Of a DNA stretch of 64,000 nt, positions 37,011-49,031 are shown piece after piece. This DNA is from Croceicoccus marinus. Its GTDB lineage: Bacteria > Pseudomonadota > Alphaproteobacteria > Sphingomonadales > Sphingomonadaceae. Numbering within the stretch: position 1 is the first letter of the stretch; each line of letters starts with the position of its first letter. The stretch covers positions 1,947,501 through 2,011,500 of the forward strand of contig NZ_CP019602.1 of assembly GCF_001661675.2 (NCBI RefSeq), in the 5' to 3' direction. The notes under the pieces were generated by a model. The model saw only the letters and a list, made by a program, of their open reading frames with translations. It was not told where the DNA came from and did no database searches. The translations under genes were made by a program, and so were the position numbers.

Positions 37011-37246
37011 TTTGCGCCAAATCCGCTGGCGGCGGGTGCGCGGCGCTGCATAATGGTACCGCTACCCCGCAAAACAGACCGCGCGCCGGTTGTCATGCCG
37101 CGGTTTCATTGCTAGGCGCGCCGCCGTGACGGACGCTCCCCGCGGGCCGGGCATTTGCGCTACATGACGATCAGGTGGCGACGGTTCGGCAGATGCGTTT
37201 TGGGGGGTCAGGCCGTTTTCACGGCATGCATGAGGACAGGACAAGC

Positions 37247-37801
37247 GTGGAGAATACGGGCGGCATCACGGCCAGTCTTGCGGGGCGCTACGCCTCGGCA
37301 CTGTTTGAACTGGCAGTGGACGAGAACCAGGTCACCGCGGTCGAAAGCGACCTTGAGAAGCTGCGCGCGGCGATCGCCGAATCGCGCGATCTCGCCGCGT
37401 TGCTCAAGGACCCGGAGATCGGCCGCAAGCAGGCGGGCTCTGCCATGACGGGCGTCGCCGATTATCTGCACCTCGCGCCGCTGACCAAGAATTTCCTGGG
37501 CGTGCTGGCGAAGAATCGCCGGCTGTCCAGCCTGCCCGACATGATCCGCGCGTTCGCCACCATCGCCGCCGCCCAGCGCGGCGAGGTGACCGCCAATGTC
37601 ACCACCGCGCACCCGCTGAACGATTCGCAGCTGAGCGCGCTGACGCAGAAACTGACCGCGCGCGAAGGCCGCGATGTAAAGATCCGTACCGAGGTCGATC
37701 CGTCGATCCTTGGCGGGCTGATCGTCAAGATCGGCAGCCGCCAGATCGACAGCTCGATCCGCACCCGTCTCAACACTCTCGCCCAGGCCATGAAGGGCTG
37801 A
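37247..37801 (+). CDS. atpH: ATP synthase F1 subunit delta
   Basis: The protein has 184 aa from GTG 37247, with AGGA 5 nt upstream; this start reads [16 protein letters not shown], as in other sphingomonad AtpH. The subunit links F1 to the b-subunit stalk. Conserved elements are [36 protein letters not shown] and the C-terminal [19 protein letters not shown]. It begins atpHAGDC; F0 genes are not in this window, as is usual in alphaproteobacteria. Confidence 0.95.
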   Translation: MENTGGITASLAGRYASALFELAVDENQVTAVESDLEKLRAAIAESRDLAALLKDPEIGRKQAGSAMTGVADYLHLAPLTKNFLGVLAKNRRLSSLPDMIRAFATIAAAQRGEVTANVTTAHPLNDSQLSALTQKLTAREGRDVKIRTEVDPSILGGLIVKIGSRQIDSSIRTRLNTLAQAMKG

Positions 37802-37807
37802 CCGTAA

Positions 37808-39364
<1,557 letters not shown>

Positions 39365-39395
39365 ACCCCAAGAGAACACTAGCTAGGGAGCCGAA

Positions 39396-40271
39396 ATGGC
39401 CTCGCTGAAGGAACTCAAGGGTCGGATCAACTCGGTCAAGTCGACCCAGAAGATCACCAAGGCCAAGCAGATGGTGGCCGCCGCGAAGCTGCGCAAGGCG
39501 CAGGCCGCGGCGGAAGCCGCACGCCCCTATGCCGAACGGCTGACGGGCGTGATGGCCAGCCTCGCCGGCAAGGTCGGCAAGAACGACCAGGCCCCGCGCC
39601 TGCTCGCCGGCACCGGCTCGACGCAGAAGCACCTGCTGGTCGTCGCCAACTCGGACAAGGGTCTGGCCGGCGCGTTCAACTCGAACATCGTCAAGGCCGC
39701 GCTGGTCAAGGCGCGCGCCCTGATTGCGGACGGCAAGGACGTCGAATTCTACCTGATCGGCCGCAAGGGCCGTCCGGTGATCCGGCGCACCTTCCCCGAC
39801 CGGATCGGCGTACAGTTCGACACCACGCAGGTGCGCGAGCCCGGCTTCAACGAGGCCGAGCAGATCGCGGACGAGCTGGTCGGCATGTACCAGGACGGCC
39901 GCTTCGACGTGGCGCATCTGTTCTACTCGCGCTTCCAGTCGGCGCTGGCGCAGATCCCGACCGAGCAGCAGATCATCCCGGTCGCCGCTCCCGAAACTGC
40001 CGCTCCCGAAAGCGACGCGGTGGTTGAGTACGAGCCCGGCGAGGAGGAAATCCTCGAGGCGCTGCTGCCGCGCTATCTGAAGACGCAGATCTTCAAGGCG
40101 CTGCTTGAGAATAATGCGTCGGAACAGGGCGCGTCGATGACCGCGATGGACAATGCCACGCGCAACGCCGGCGACCTGATCCAGAAGCTGACGATCCAGT
40201 ACAACCGCAGCCGCCAGGCCGCGATCACCACCGAACTCATCGAGATTATTGCTGGCGCGGAAGCGCTGTAG
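39396..40271 (+). CDS. atpG: ATP synthase F1 subunit gamma
   Basis: The protein has 291 aa. It is the central rotor shaft. It opens with [21 protein letters not shown] and closes with [20 protein letters not shown] and the C-terminal EIIAGAEAL, both standard. An Ala/Pro/Glu-rich stretch ([15 protein letters not shown], about residues 197-211) is an insertion seen in some alphaproteobacteria (recall). Its last seven codons are the first unit of a 33-bp tandem repeat that regenerates the same C-terminus and stop twice downstream. Confidence 0.97.
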   Translation: MASLKELKGRINSVKSTQKITKAKQMVAAAKLRKAQAAAEAARPYAERLTGVMASLAGKVGKNDQAPRLLAGTGSTQKHLLVVANSDKGLAGAFNSNIVKAALVKARALIADGKDVEFYLIGRKGRPVIRRTFPDRIGVQFDTTQVREPGFNEAEQIADELVGMYQDGRFDVAHLFYSRFQSALAQIPTEQQIIPVAAPETAAPESDAVVEYEPGEEEILEALLPRYLKTQIFKALLENNASEQGASMTAMDNATRNAGDLIQKLTIQYNRSRQAAITTELIEIIAGAEAL

Positions 40272-40337
40272 CAACAACATGCAGCTGGCGCGGAAGCGCT
40301 GTAGCAACAACATGCAGCTGGCGCGGAAGCGCTGTAA
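40251..40337. repeat. 33-bp tandem repeat (2.6 copies) copying the atpG 3' end
   Basis: Unit 1 (40251-40283) holds codons for AGAEAL, the TAG stop of atpG and 12 spacer bases. Unit 2 (40284-40316) is identical. A third partial unit (40317-40337) repeats the codons and ends in TAA. The repeat sits between atpG and atpD, 21 bp before the atpD ATG, and enlarges the spacer. Confidence 0.95.
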
Positions 40338-41834
<1,497 letters not shown>

Positions 41835-41903
41835 TTTGATTGAGACGGGCGGAGGCTAATGCTTCCGCCCCCTCCTTCACGATATTGACTGAAAGCTGAA
41901 ACG

Positions 41904-42161
41904 ATGGCGCTGCATTTCGAACTCGTAACCCCGGCCAAGCTGGTCCGCTCGGAAGACGTCCACATGGTGGAAGTCCCCGGCAGCGAGGGTGCGTTCGGTG
42001 TCCTGGAAGGCCACGCCCCCTTCATGTCGACCATCGCCGACGGCCAGATGCGCATCTACAAGACCGCGAACGCCGTGCCGGAGATCATCACGGTGTCGGG
42101 CGGTTTTGCCGAGGTGGGCGACAACGGCCTGACAGTGCTGGCCGAGCACGTCGAGGATTGA
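41904..42161 (+). CDS. atpC: ATP synthase F1 subunit epsilon
   Basis: The protein has 85 aa, the short alphaproteobacterial form consisting mainly of the N-terminal beta-sandwich, without the long two-helix C-terminal domain of the E. coli protein. It starts [20 protein letters not shown] and has [19 protein letters not shown] and [21 protein letters not shown]. The truncated C-terminus would limit epsilon-type inhibition, which in alphaproteobacteria is handled by other factors (recall). It ends the operon before a clear terminator. Confidence 0.95.
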   Translation: MALHFELVTPAKLVRSEDVHMVEVPGSEGAFGVLEGHAPFMSTIADGQMRIYKTANAVPEIITVSGGFAEVGDNGLTVLAEHVED

Positions 42162-42210
42162 TCTTCCATAAAAGGCCGATACACTTCGGCCCGCCGTTCA
42201 AGGCATGACA

Positions 42211-42236
42211 AAGGCCCGCCCCGCGCGGGCTTTTTC
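42211..42236 (+). terminator. Rho-independent terminator of the atp operon
   Basis: GCCCGC and GCGGGC form a GC-rich hairpin (42214-42230) directly followed by TTTTTCC. It lies 50 bp after the atpC stop, preceded by AAAG. Confidence 0.9.
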
Positions 42237-42453
42237 CGTTTGGGGCGGCGCCATGGCGGCACCGGCAAGCGTGACGGCCCAACGGCTTGCCTCGCCTTGC
42301 TGAGGGCGCCATCGATCCAAGCGACCACCACCCCGGCCTATTGGCAGTCCTGCCATTGTGGATAAGTCGGCGGATCGTCAGCGCCCGGCTTCCGCTCGTC
42401 TTAAGGGCCCCCGTAAGCGTTCAGTTTCCATCGGCAGCCAGGGGGGCACAAGC

Positions 42454-42603
42454 ATGTCGAGATACACGTTCCACAGATCGGGCAAGGACAGCTGGAGCAG
42501 TCCGCGCCCCTTCACCGACGCCAATCTGCGGCGCCAGCATTACGGCCGGATCCAGCCCATGGAAGAGCCCGGCCTGCTGCAGCGCCTCCTGCGGCTGGCC
42601 TGA
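42454..42603 (+). CDS. small basic hypothetical protein (49 aa)
   Basis: ATG 42454 has AGGGGGG about 8 nt upstream. The 49-residue product starts MSRYTFHRSGKDSWSSPRPF and has a basic middle and a Leu-rich end (GLLQRLLRLA). No signal peptide or membrane segment. I do not recognise the family. It is separated from the atp terminator by about 220 bp and converges with the HNH gene. Confidence 0.5.
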   Translation: MSRYTFHRSGKDSWSSPRPFTDANLRRQHYGRIQPMEEPGLLQRLLRLA

Positions 42604-42615
42604 TCTCGCGAAAGC

Positions 42616-42909
42616 TCAGCGGCGCTTTCGCGTGGGGGCGTGGAAGTCGGCGGGCTTGTTCGCGACCCAGCGCAGGAACGCCGCGATCTCTTCGTCGCTT
42701 CTGATTGCCTCCACGTTCTCCCCCAGCCTTGCCATTTCCGAATTGGTATAGCGCGCGTGCAGCGTGCGGTGGCAGATCGGATGCACGTCAACCACCAGCC
42801 GCCCCCTGCGGCTTTTCGGCACCGGATGATGCCGCTCCACCGTTTCGCCCAGCGGACGTTCGCAGAGCCAGCATAGGGGCAGATCGGGATCTTCGTCGCT
42901 TTGGGCCAT
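42616..42909 (-). CDS. HNH endonuclease-fold protein
   Basis: The product has 97 aa from ATG 42907-42909; the Met four codons earlier is less likely. It has a small beta-beta-alpha-metal HNH unit: CWLCERPLG for zinc, ERHHPVPKS for the catalytic His, and VHPICHRTLHARYTN with further metal ligands. Proteins of this size occur as solitary HNH proteins near mobile or repair genes; the DNA target is unknown. It is divergent from the first gene of the polysaccharide locus. Confidence 0.8.
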   Translation of the reverse strand: MAQSDEDPDLPLCWLCERPLGETVERHHPVPKSRRGRLVVDVHPICHRTLHARYTNSEMARLGENVEAIRSDEEIAAFLRWVANKPADFHAPTRKRR

Positions 42910-43022
42910 GGGTGGCAACAAGACCGACTAAACAGTCCGACTGCAAGCCCCGTGATGGTTAACGTTTTTTCAAGCCGAATTGCCGATACCCGGCTGCGCT
43001 ACGATTCTGCGCGGCAGGAGGA

Positions 43023-44075
43023 ATGACATTGACGCGGCTTATCATCCAGATTCCGTGTTTGAACGAGGCGGACGACCTGCCTGCGACGCTGGCCGCCCTG
43101 CCACGTCAGATCCCCGGCATCGACGCGATCGAGATCCTGGTCATCGACGACGGATCGCACGACGATACGTCCGAAGTCGCACGCCGCTGGGGTGTCCACC
43201 ATGTCGTGCGTCATCGCCGCAATCGCGGGCTTGCCAATGCGTTCCAGTCGGGGCTCGACATGTGCCTTGTCGCGGGGGCCGATATCATCGTGAACACCGA
43301 TGCCGACGGACAATATGAAGGCGCGGATATCGCCGCGCTGGTGCAGCCGATCCTGCGGGGAGAGGCGGATATCGTGATCGGCGATCGGGGCGTGGGCAAG
43401 AACGCCCATTTCGGCCCGATCAAGCGGCGGCTGCAGAGGATGGGCAGTTCGGTCGTGCGCAAGCTGTCGGGAACCGACATCACCGATGCAGTCAGCGGCT
43501 TTCGCGCCATCAGCCGAGAGGCTGCACAGCGCCTGACCATCACGACCGAGTTCAGCTATACCACCGACATGCTGATCCAGGCCGGGCGCAAGCGCATGGC
43601 GATCACCAGCGTCCCGGTCCGAACCCACCCGGCGACGCGGCCCTCGCGCCTGTTCACCTCCATCCCGCGGTTCATCAGCCAGACCGGGGTGACGATCGTG
43701 CGCGCCTATACCACCTATAACGCGCTGCGCGTGTTCGTCGGCACCGGTATGCTTCTGACGCTGGCGGGCCTGCTGCCGATCGTGCGGTTCATGTGGTTCT
43801 ATGTGAACGGCGATGGCAGCGGTCATATCCAGTCGCTCGTCATTGGCGGCTCGCTGCTGGTGCTGGGCGCGCTGGTCGCCGTGATGGGCATGCTGGCCGA
43901 TTTGATCACCGCCAATCGCAAGCTGCTGGAGGCGACGCTGCACAAGGTCCGCAGGCTCGAGGAGCGGCTGGCGCAGGACGACGGCATGGCCGAGGCCTGC
44001 GAAAAGGAGGGCGAAGCGGCCGACATCCTCCCCCTCGTGAAACGCAAGCGCGAGCCTGCGCGCCGGAGCCGCTGA
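43023..44075 (+). CDS. family 2 glycosyltransferase with two C-terminal membrane segments
   Basis: The protein has 350 aa. AGGAGG abuts the ATG at 43023; an in-frame TTG at 43029 has better spacing and may be the true start. The GT-A fold motifs are IIQIPCLNEADDLPATLAAL, ILVIDDGSHDDT and NTDADGQYEGADI (the DxD-type metal site), resembling dolichol-phosphate-mannose synthase-like enzymes that charge a lipid carrier. The C-terminus has hydrophobic segments VFVGTGMLLTLAGLLPIV and SLLVLGALVAVMGMLADLI. It opens an eight-gene locus for a surface polysaccharide. Confidence 0.9.
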   Translation: MTLTRLIIQIPCLNEADDLPATLAALPRQIPGIDAIEILVIDDGSHDDTSEVARRWGVHHVVRHRRNRGLANAFQSGLDMCLVAGADIIVNTDADGQYEGADIAALVQPILRGEADIVIGDRGVGKNAHFGPIKRRLQRMGSSVVRKLSGTDITDAVSGFRAISREAAQRLTITTEFSYTTDMLIQAGRKRMAITSVPVRTHPATRPSRLFTSIPRFISQTGVTIVRAYTTYNALRVFVGTGMLLTLAGLLPIVRFMWFYVNGDGSGHIQSLVIGGSLLVLGALVAVMGMLADLITANRKLLEATLHKVRRLEERLAQDDGMAEACEKEGEAADILPLVKRKREPARRSR

Positions 44076-44077
44076 AC

Positions 44078-45193
44078 TTGGCGAATACAGCGACGCCTGT
44101 CCGGCGCGGCACGTCTGGTCTTGTGCCCGATCCCGACAGTCCCTTCTGGCCGACCGCCGGGATAGCGCTGCTGCTGGCGGCGCAATCCACGGTGATTGTA
44201 ACCAAGGCGGTGAACTGGGACGAATTCCATTATTACGCGATGGTCGAACACTTCCGCTCGGGGCAGCTTCCGACAGCGCTGCAGACATTCCATGTTCCGC
44301 ATTTCAACGGGTTGCCCGGCACGGCGAACAACGTCGACGCAATCGTCGTAGCACGCCGGGCCATGTTCGCCTGCGAACTCGTCACCCTGGCGAGCATCTA
44401 TGCTGCGGCTCGGCAATTTGCGGACCAACGGATCGCGCTTTTGTCGGTTCTTACGTATCTGACTACCGGATACGTCCTCCAGCACGGTTTCACCTTTCGC
44501 ACCGATCCGCAAGCCACTGCCGCGCTCATGGTCGCATTGGCCATTCGTGCCCGCGCGCCGTTTGGCGTCCGGCAGGGACTGCCGCTTGCACTGATAGCGG
44601 GCACCCAAGCCGGACTGTCAGGAATGATAAAGATCAAGGCCGTCCTGTCTGCTCCGGCATTTCTGGGCCTCGCCTGGTTGCGGTTTACCAATGATGGGCA
44701 CAGGGCTCGCCCCAGCAATGGTTTCATGACCCCCTGGGGTATGCAAGCCTACCGGGATACCGGTCAGCCGCTATGCAGGGAGGCAGCGGAAGCTGCTCCC
44801 GTTCCCCTGGCGCTGGCGAACTGGTGGGCGAATTGGTGGGTGTTCGGCGATCTCGACAATGGCCGGCCCAAATTGTTTGCTTCGCGCGATGCGGAAGCGC
44901 TCAGGGATAAATACATACAATTTAGCGGTCCGCTATTTCCTGCCGGCAAAGAGGTTCCCGACGGCGCCGCTGTCCGCGCAAGCGAATTCCTGGTCCCCGG
45001 GCCATACACCGCCCATGACGCGCCGCTGGTCCTGGACGGCGATCTCCTCGCCCCGGCGCAGACCGTGCATGTCTCTCGCGCCGTGCATCATCTGCGTTCT
45101 GCAGGTGAAGGCGATGCCCGCCTGGTCTGGGAGCCGGCGAAACTACTTCCCGAACCCGATGACCTGAACGGGCCAAGCCGGGTGGCCTTGTGA
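44078..45193 (+). CDS. truncated PMT-like membrane glycosyltransferase paralogue
   Basis: The product has 371 aa from TTG 44078, with GGAG 9 nt upstream. It is homologous to the next gene: NWDEF near residue 46, QHGFTFRTDP, and MTPWGMQAY at residue 217 match NWDEF (36), QHGFSLRSDP and MTPWGMEQY (408) there. The intervening membrane core of about 200 residues is absent and the frame is preserved across the junction near 44705-44725. It has about four or five membrane segments instead of about ten. It may be an inactive remnant or a regulatory half-protein. It overlaps the next gene by 4 bp. Confidence 0.85.
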   Translation: MANTATPVRRGTSGLVPDPDSPFWPTAGIALLLAAQSTVIVTKAVNWDEFHYYAMVEHFRSGQLPTALQTFHVPHFNGLPGTANNVDAIVVARRAMFACELVTLASIYAAARQFADQRIALLSVLTYLTTGYVLQHGFTFRTDPQATAALMVALAIRARAPFGVRQGLPLALIAGTQAGLSGMIKIKAVLSAPAFLGLAWLRFTNDGHRARPSNGFMTPWGMQAYRDTGQPLCREAAEAAPVPLALANWWANWWVFGDLDNGRPKLFASRDAEALRDKYIQFSGPLFPAGKEVPDGAAVRASEFLVPGPYTAHDAPLVLDGDLLAPAQTVHVSRAVHHLRSAGEGDARLVWEPAKLLPEPDDLNGPSRVAL

Positions 45194-46872
45194 GGAGAGA
45201 CGTCAAGCTAACTGAACGCGAGGCGCTCTGGCCGCTTGCCGTCATCGCGCTGCTGCTGGTCCTGCAATTCAGCATGATCTTCACCCGGTCCATCAACTGG
45301 GATGAATTCTACTGGAACTACGAGATCGAGGCCTTCGTGAAGGGGGGCGTCAGCCGCCCGCTGCAGACGCTGCATGCACGGCTGTTCTCATGGCTGCCCG
45401 GCCGGCCGGGTAACGCGGTCGACCACATCGTTGTCGCACGGTGTTTCATGTTCGCGTGCGAAATTGCGACCCTCTGCTTCATTGCCGGCATAGCGCGGCG
45501 CTTTACCGGACGAGCCAACGCCTACCTCTGCGCGCTGGCCTATCTGTCGGCGGGATATGTCTTTCAGCATGGCTTCTCGCTGCGATCCGACCCAATGGTC
45601 ACGGCGGTTCTGACGGGCGCGCTCTACGTATTGGCGCGGCTGAGGGTAACCCCCGTGTCGGTGCTGTGCTTCGGCCTGCTTGCAGGCAGCGCACCGTTAA
45701 TCACGATCAAGTGCGTCCTTTACCTGCCCGCCTTTGCCGCGCTCTTCTGGCTGCGCCTTTCCGAAAGCGGAAGGAGCATCGCCGCGCGGGGCCGGCTGGC
45801 CCTGTATCCCGTCGCTGCCGTCTTCGGATTCGCGGTCATCTATCTTATGCATTCCGCCACGATGCCGGCGGCCACGCTGATCGCTTCGTCGGGGGGAGAC
45901 GCAGCGACATCCGCAGCCAAGGCTTCCGGGGCGATGATAGGCGCCTCGATCCGCGCGATGTTCTTCATCGGCACCCCGCCCTATCTACCGATAACGATAA
46001 AATCGGCCAGCATCTCTCCTGCATTTGCCGCGCTGCTCCTGCTGTCTCCATTCGCGATCTGGCGGATCACGCTGACCCGGCCTGAAAAGCTGGCGCTTTC
46101 CGGATTGCTTTCGGTAATCCTGACGCTGTTCTTCTACCGCAATTCCGCAGCCTATTATTATGTCTTCGTGCTGGCACCTGCGGCGGCGGCTCTCGGCCCC
46201 TCCCTGTCGCTGGCTCGCAAGCGATTGCCCGTCTGGGCCCTGTCCGCGATCTTTCTCGTCTTCGCTCTGCTGGTCTTTGCGAAGGAAGACCGAACCGTCA
46301 TCGCCCGTCAACGCCAGACGCTTGGCGCGGTCCACCAGATATTTCCCGATCCGGTGGCTTATATCGACCATAACGGCATGATCGGCGACTTCCACAAGAT
46401 GAACCTGCTAATGACGCCGTGGGGCATGGAACAGTATCGCGCGTCGAAAGAGAACAGCTATCGTTCGGCCATGCAGAGCCGGCCAGTGCCCCTTCTCCTC
46501 GAAAACGACACCCTGCTGACCGAGGTGATGACCGGCGATCGGCCCGCAAGCATTCTGTCCGCCGCCGATGTTGCAGCACTGCGCGGCAATTACGTGCGCT
46601 ATTGGGGGCCTGTCTGGATCACCGGGAAACGCATCCCGGGTTCTGCGAAGTCGGTCCGCACCGAATTCCTTGTGCCCGGCGATTATCGAGTGGTCGGAAG
46701 CCCGCTGCGGATCGATGGAGCGGTTTACGGTCCGGGCGCCATCGTCTCCATCGACCGCGGAATGCACGAGCTCTTGGCAAAGGGAGACCGCGACACGCTG
46801 CTGCTCTGGGCCGATGCTGCCGAGCCGCCATCGACGCACCCGCCCCAGGGCTACCTGTTCGTCGGTTTCTGA
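45190..46872 (+). CDS. PMT/ArnT-like membrane glycosyltransferase
   Basis: The protein has 560 aa from GTG 45190, overlapping the previous stop. It is a polytopic protein with roughly ten hydrophobic segments, beginning ALWPLAVIALLLVLQFSMI, then a first loop with the acidic pair in SINWDEFYWNYE, as in GT-C enzymes that use lipid-linked sugars. GYVFQHGFSLRSDP follows. The C-terminal 150 residues form a soluble domain from MTPWGMEQYRA on. It likely transfers a sugar from a lipid carrier to a glycan on the periplasmic face. No specific family assignment is claimed. Confidence 0.75.
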   Translation: MRRDVKLTEREALWPLAVIALLLVLQFSMIFTRSINWDEFYWNYEIEAFVKGGVSRPLQTLHARLFSWLPGRPGNAVDHIVVARCFMFACEIATLCFIAGIARRFTGRANAYLCALAYLSAGYVFQHGFSLRSDPMVTAVLTGALYVLARLRVTPVSVLCFGLLAGSAPLITIKCVLYLPAFAALFWLRLSESGRSIAARGRLALYPVAAVFGFAVIYLMHSATMPAATLIASSGGDAATSAAKASGAMIGASIRAMFFIGTPPYLPITIKSASISPAFAALLLLSPFAIWRITLTRPEKLALSGLLSVILTLFFYRNSAAYYYVFVLAPAAAALGPSLSLARKRLPVWALSAIFLVFALLVFAKEDRTVIARQRQTLGAVHQIFPDPVAYIDHNGMIGDFHKMNLLMTPWGMEQYRASKENSYRSAMQSRPVPLLLENDTLLTEVMTGDRPASILSAADVAALRGNYVRYWGPVWITGKRIPGSAKSVRTEFLVPGDYRVVGSPLRIDGAVYGPGAIVSIDRGMHELLAKGDRDTLLLWADAAEPPSTHPPQGYLFVGF

Positions 46873-46875
46873 ACG

Positions 46876-48081
46876 ATGCCCGCACCCGAACACGCCGCCG
46901 CGCCCATCGATGTCCTGCTGTGGGGTTGCTGCGACATGGGCAAACCCCGCAACCGGATCACGCTGGCGGCCATGAAAGCCGCAGGCATTCCGGTGCGATC
47001 CATCTGCAAGGACCTGTGGAGCGGGGTAGAAGACAAGAGTCGGCTGGGCGGAACCGGAATGCTGCTGTTCGCCCTTCGCTACCTGTTCGCCTATCCCGCT
47101 CTTGTCCTTCGCTTCCTGCTCGCCCCCAGGCCCGACGTCATATTGCTGGCCTATCCCGGAGTGATCGACGCGCTCGTCATCGGGCCGGTCGCTAGGCTGC
47201 GAGGCATCCCTGTCATCTGGGATGTTTTCATCTGCGCCTATGACACCGTCGTGCGCGACCGGCAGATGCTCGATCCAGATGGCTTTCCCGCCCGGTTGCT
47301 TCGCTTCGCCGAACGCCTCGCCGCCCGGAACGCGGTGAAGCTTGTTCTCGATACCCGCGCCCATGCGAGAATGTTTGCCGAACTATATGATCTTCCACCG
47401 GACCGGCTGTCGGCAATCTTCGTGGGAGCCGAAGCAGATGCATTCTCAGCCGCCGGGGCGGCGCAATCCTCTCGCAACGACGCCGATTCTTCGACTCGCG
47501 TCCTGTTCTACGGGCAATTCATCCCGCTGCATGGCATCGAAACGATCATCGGGGCAGCTTCTCTGCCCGAAGCTGCCGGCATCGACTGGACCATCATTGG
47601 CACCGGTCAGGAAGCCCGTCGTATCCGCCAGATGCTGGACAGGAAACCGGTCGCTACTCTCGAGTGGATCGACTGGTGCAACTACCGCGATCTCCACCGC
47701 CATATTGGCCGCGCCGATGTTACGCTCGGCATATTCGGACAGAGCGAGAAGGCCGCCAGCGTGATCCCGAACAAGGTGTTTCAGCTGATCCTGTCGGGAA
47801 AGCCCGTGGTGACGCGCGACAGCCCCGCCATGCGCGAACTGCTGACGGGCGAGGAATCTGGCATCGCTCTTGTTCCGCCGGGCGATCCCCAAGCGCTGCT
47901 TGCAGCCATAAGGCGGCTTGCCGCAGAACCGGTGCATACCGATCACGCGGCAATTGCGGCGCGCTTCTCCATCGATGCACTCGGCAAGAACTGGCGTGCC
48001 ATGTTCGAGGAAGTTCTGGATCGCGGCGCGCAGCCTGGTCTAAAGCAACGGATCAGCAGTTCGCGGAAAGGTATCGCTTGA
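46876..48081 (+). CDS. family 4 glycosyltransferase
   Basis: The protein has 401 aa. The GT-B fold shows an N-terminal half with VLLWGCCDMGKPRNRI and PDVILLAYPGVIDALV, and a C-terminal nucleotide-sugar half with VLFYGQFIPLHGIETIIGAA, WTIIGTGQEARRIRQML and the ASVIPNKVFQLILSGKPVVT loop with its Glu-type position. It is cytoplasmic and adds a sugar to a lipid-linked glycan. Donor sugar unknown. Its end overlaps the next TTG start. Confidence 0.9.
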   Translation: MPAPEHAAAPIDVLLWGCCDMGKPRNRITLAAMKAAGIPVRSICKDLWSGVEDKSRLGGTGMLLFALRYLFAYPALVLRFLLAPRPDVILLAYPGVIDALVIGPVARLRGIPVIWDVFICAYDTVVRDRQMLDPDGFPARLLRFAERLAARNAVKLVLDTRAHARMFAELYDLPPDRLSAIFVGAEADAFSAAGAAQSSRNDADSSTRVLFYGQFIPLHGIETIIGAASLPEAAGIDWTIIGTGQEARRIRQMLDRKPVATLEWIDWCNYRDLHRHIGRADVTLGIFGQSEKAASVIPNKVFQLILSGKPVVTRDSPAMRELLTGEESGIALVPPGDPQALLAAIRRLAAEPVHTDHAAIAARFSIDALGKNWRAMFEEVLDRGAQPGLKQRISSSRKGIA

Positions 48082-49031
48082 CGACCCGGATAGACATACT
48101 GCTTGCCACCTATAATGGCGCGCGCTTCCTGCCGGAGCAATTGCAGTCGCTGCTCGGGCAGACCCATAGCGACTGGCGCCTGATAGTGCGCGATGACGGT
48201 TCGAGCGACCGATCCCGCGAGCTGGTCGGCGAATGGGCGCGCGATCATGGTGTCGAATGCGAAATGCTCGACGACGGGCTTGGCAACATCGGTGCATGCG
48301 CCAGTTTCGGCAAGTTGCTCGAAGCGACGGATGCCCCCTATTTCGCTTGCTGCGACCAGGACGATGTCTGGCTGCCGGAAAAGCTCGGCATCATGTTGAA
48401 GGCCGTCAGGACCTTGGAAACGCCGAACGGTGCTCAGACGCCATTGCTGGCCTATAGCGATCTCGTCCTTGTCGACGGAGAACTCAACCGGATCGCGGGG
48501 TCTTTCCGCCAACATTGTTCGATCGCTTCAATCCCATCCAGCTTGCCGCTACGCCGACTGCTTGTGCACAATGTGGTGACGGGCTGCGCCACCCTGGGGA
48601 ACAACACGCTGGCAAGGCTCGCCGCTCCGATTCCGGAGGGCACGCGCATGCATGACTGGTGGCTGGCCCTTGTCGCGGCCGAATTCGGCCGGTTGATCGA
48701 CGTTCCGGTGCAGACCGCACTTTATCGCCAGCATGGCCGAAACACCCTAGGCGCGGCCCGGCTGGGAACGGCGGGCGCCCTTTCGCGGTTCGCGGCCGAA
48801 CCACTGGCGGTGCTGAAGACGCGCGCCGCCATCATCGAAGGGGAAAAGCGTCAGGCGCGTGCGTTCCACGACCGCTTCCTCACCCGCCTATCCGACACCT
48901 CGCGCGAGATTGCCCGCGGATATGGCTATCTCGACGAGCGCGGTTTTCTTGCCAGAAAGGCTTTCGTGATACGGAACGGGCTGAAGCGGCACAATCTGCT
49001 TTCCCAGCTGACATTTCTAGCAACTGTATGA
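48078..49031 (+). CDS. family 2 glycosyltransferase
   Basis: The product has 317 aa from TTG 48078, overlapping the preceding stop by 4 bp. The GT-A core is IDILLATYNGARFLPEQLQSLL, RLIVRDDGSSDRS and YFACCDQDDVWLPEKL (metal-binding Asp pair), the rhamnosyltransferase-like subtype. The C-terminal third is helical and charged. It acts in the cytoplasm on a lipid-linked chain; the sugar is unknown. The following gene overlaps by ATGA. Confidence 0.9.
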   Translation: MTTRIDILLATYNGARFLPEQLQSLLGQTHSDWRLIVRDDGSSDRSRELVGEWARDHGVECEMLDDGLGNIGACASFGKLLEATDAPYFACCDQDDVWLPEKLGIMLKAVRTLETPNGAQTPLLAYSDLVLVDGELNRIAGSFRQHCSIASIPSSLPLRRLLVHNVVTGCATLGNNTLARLAAPIPEGTRMHDWWLALVAAEFGRLIDVPVQTALYRQHGRNTLGAARLGTAGALSRFAAEPLAVLKTRAAIIEGEKRQARAFHDRFLTRLSDTSREIARGYGYLDERGFLARKAFVIRNGLKRHNLLSQLTFLATV

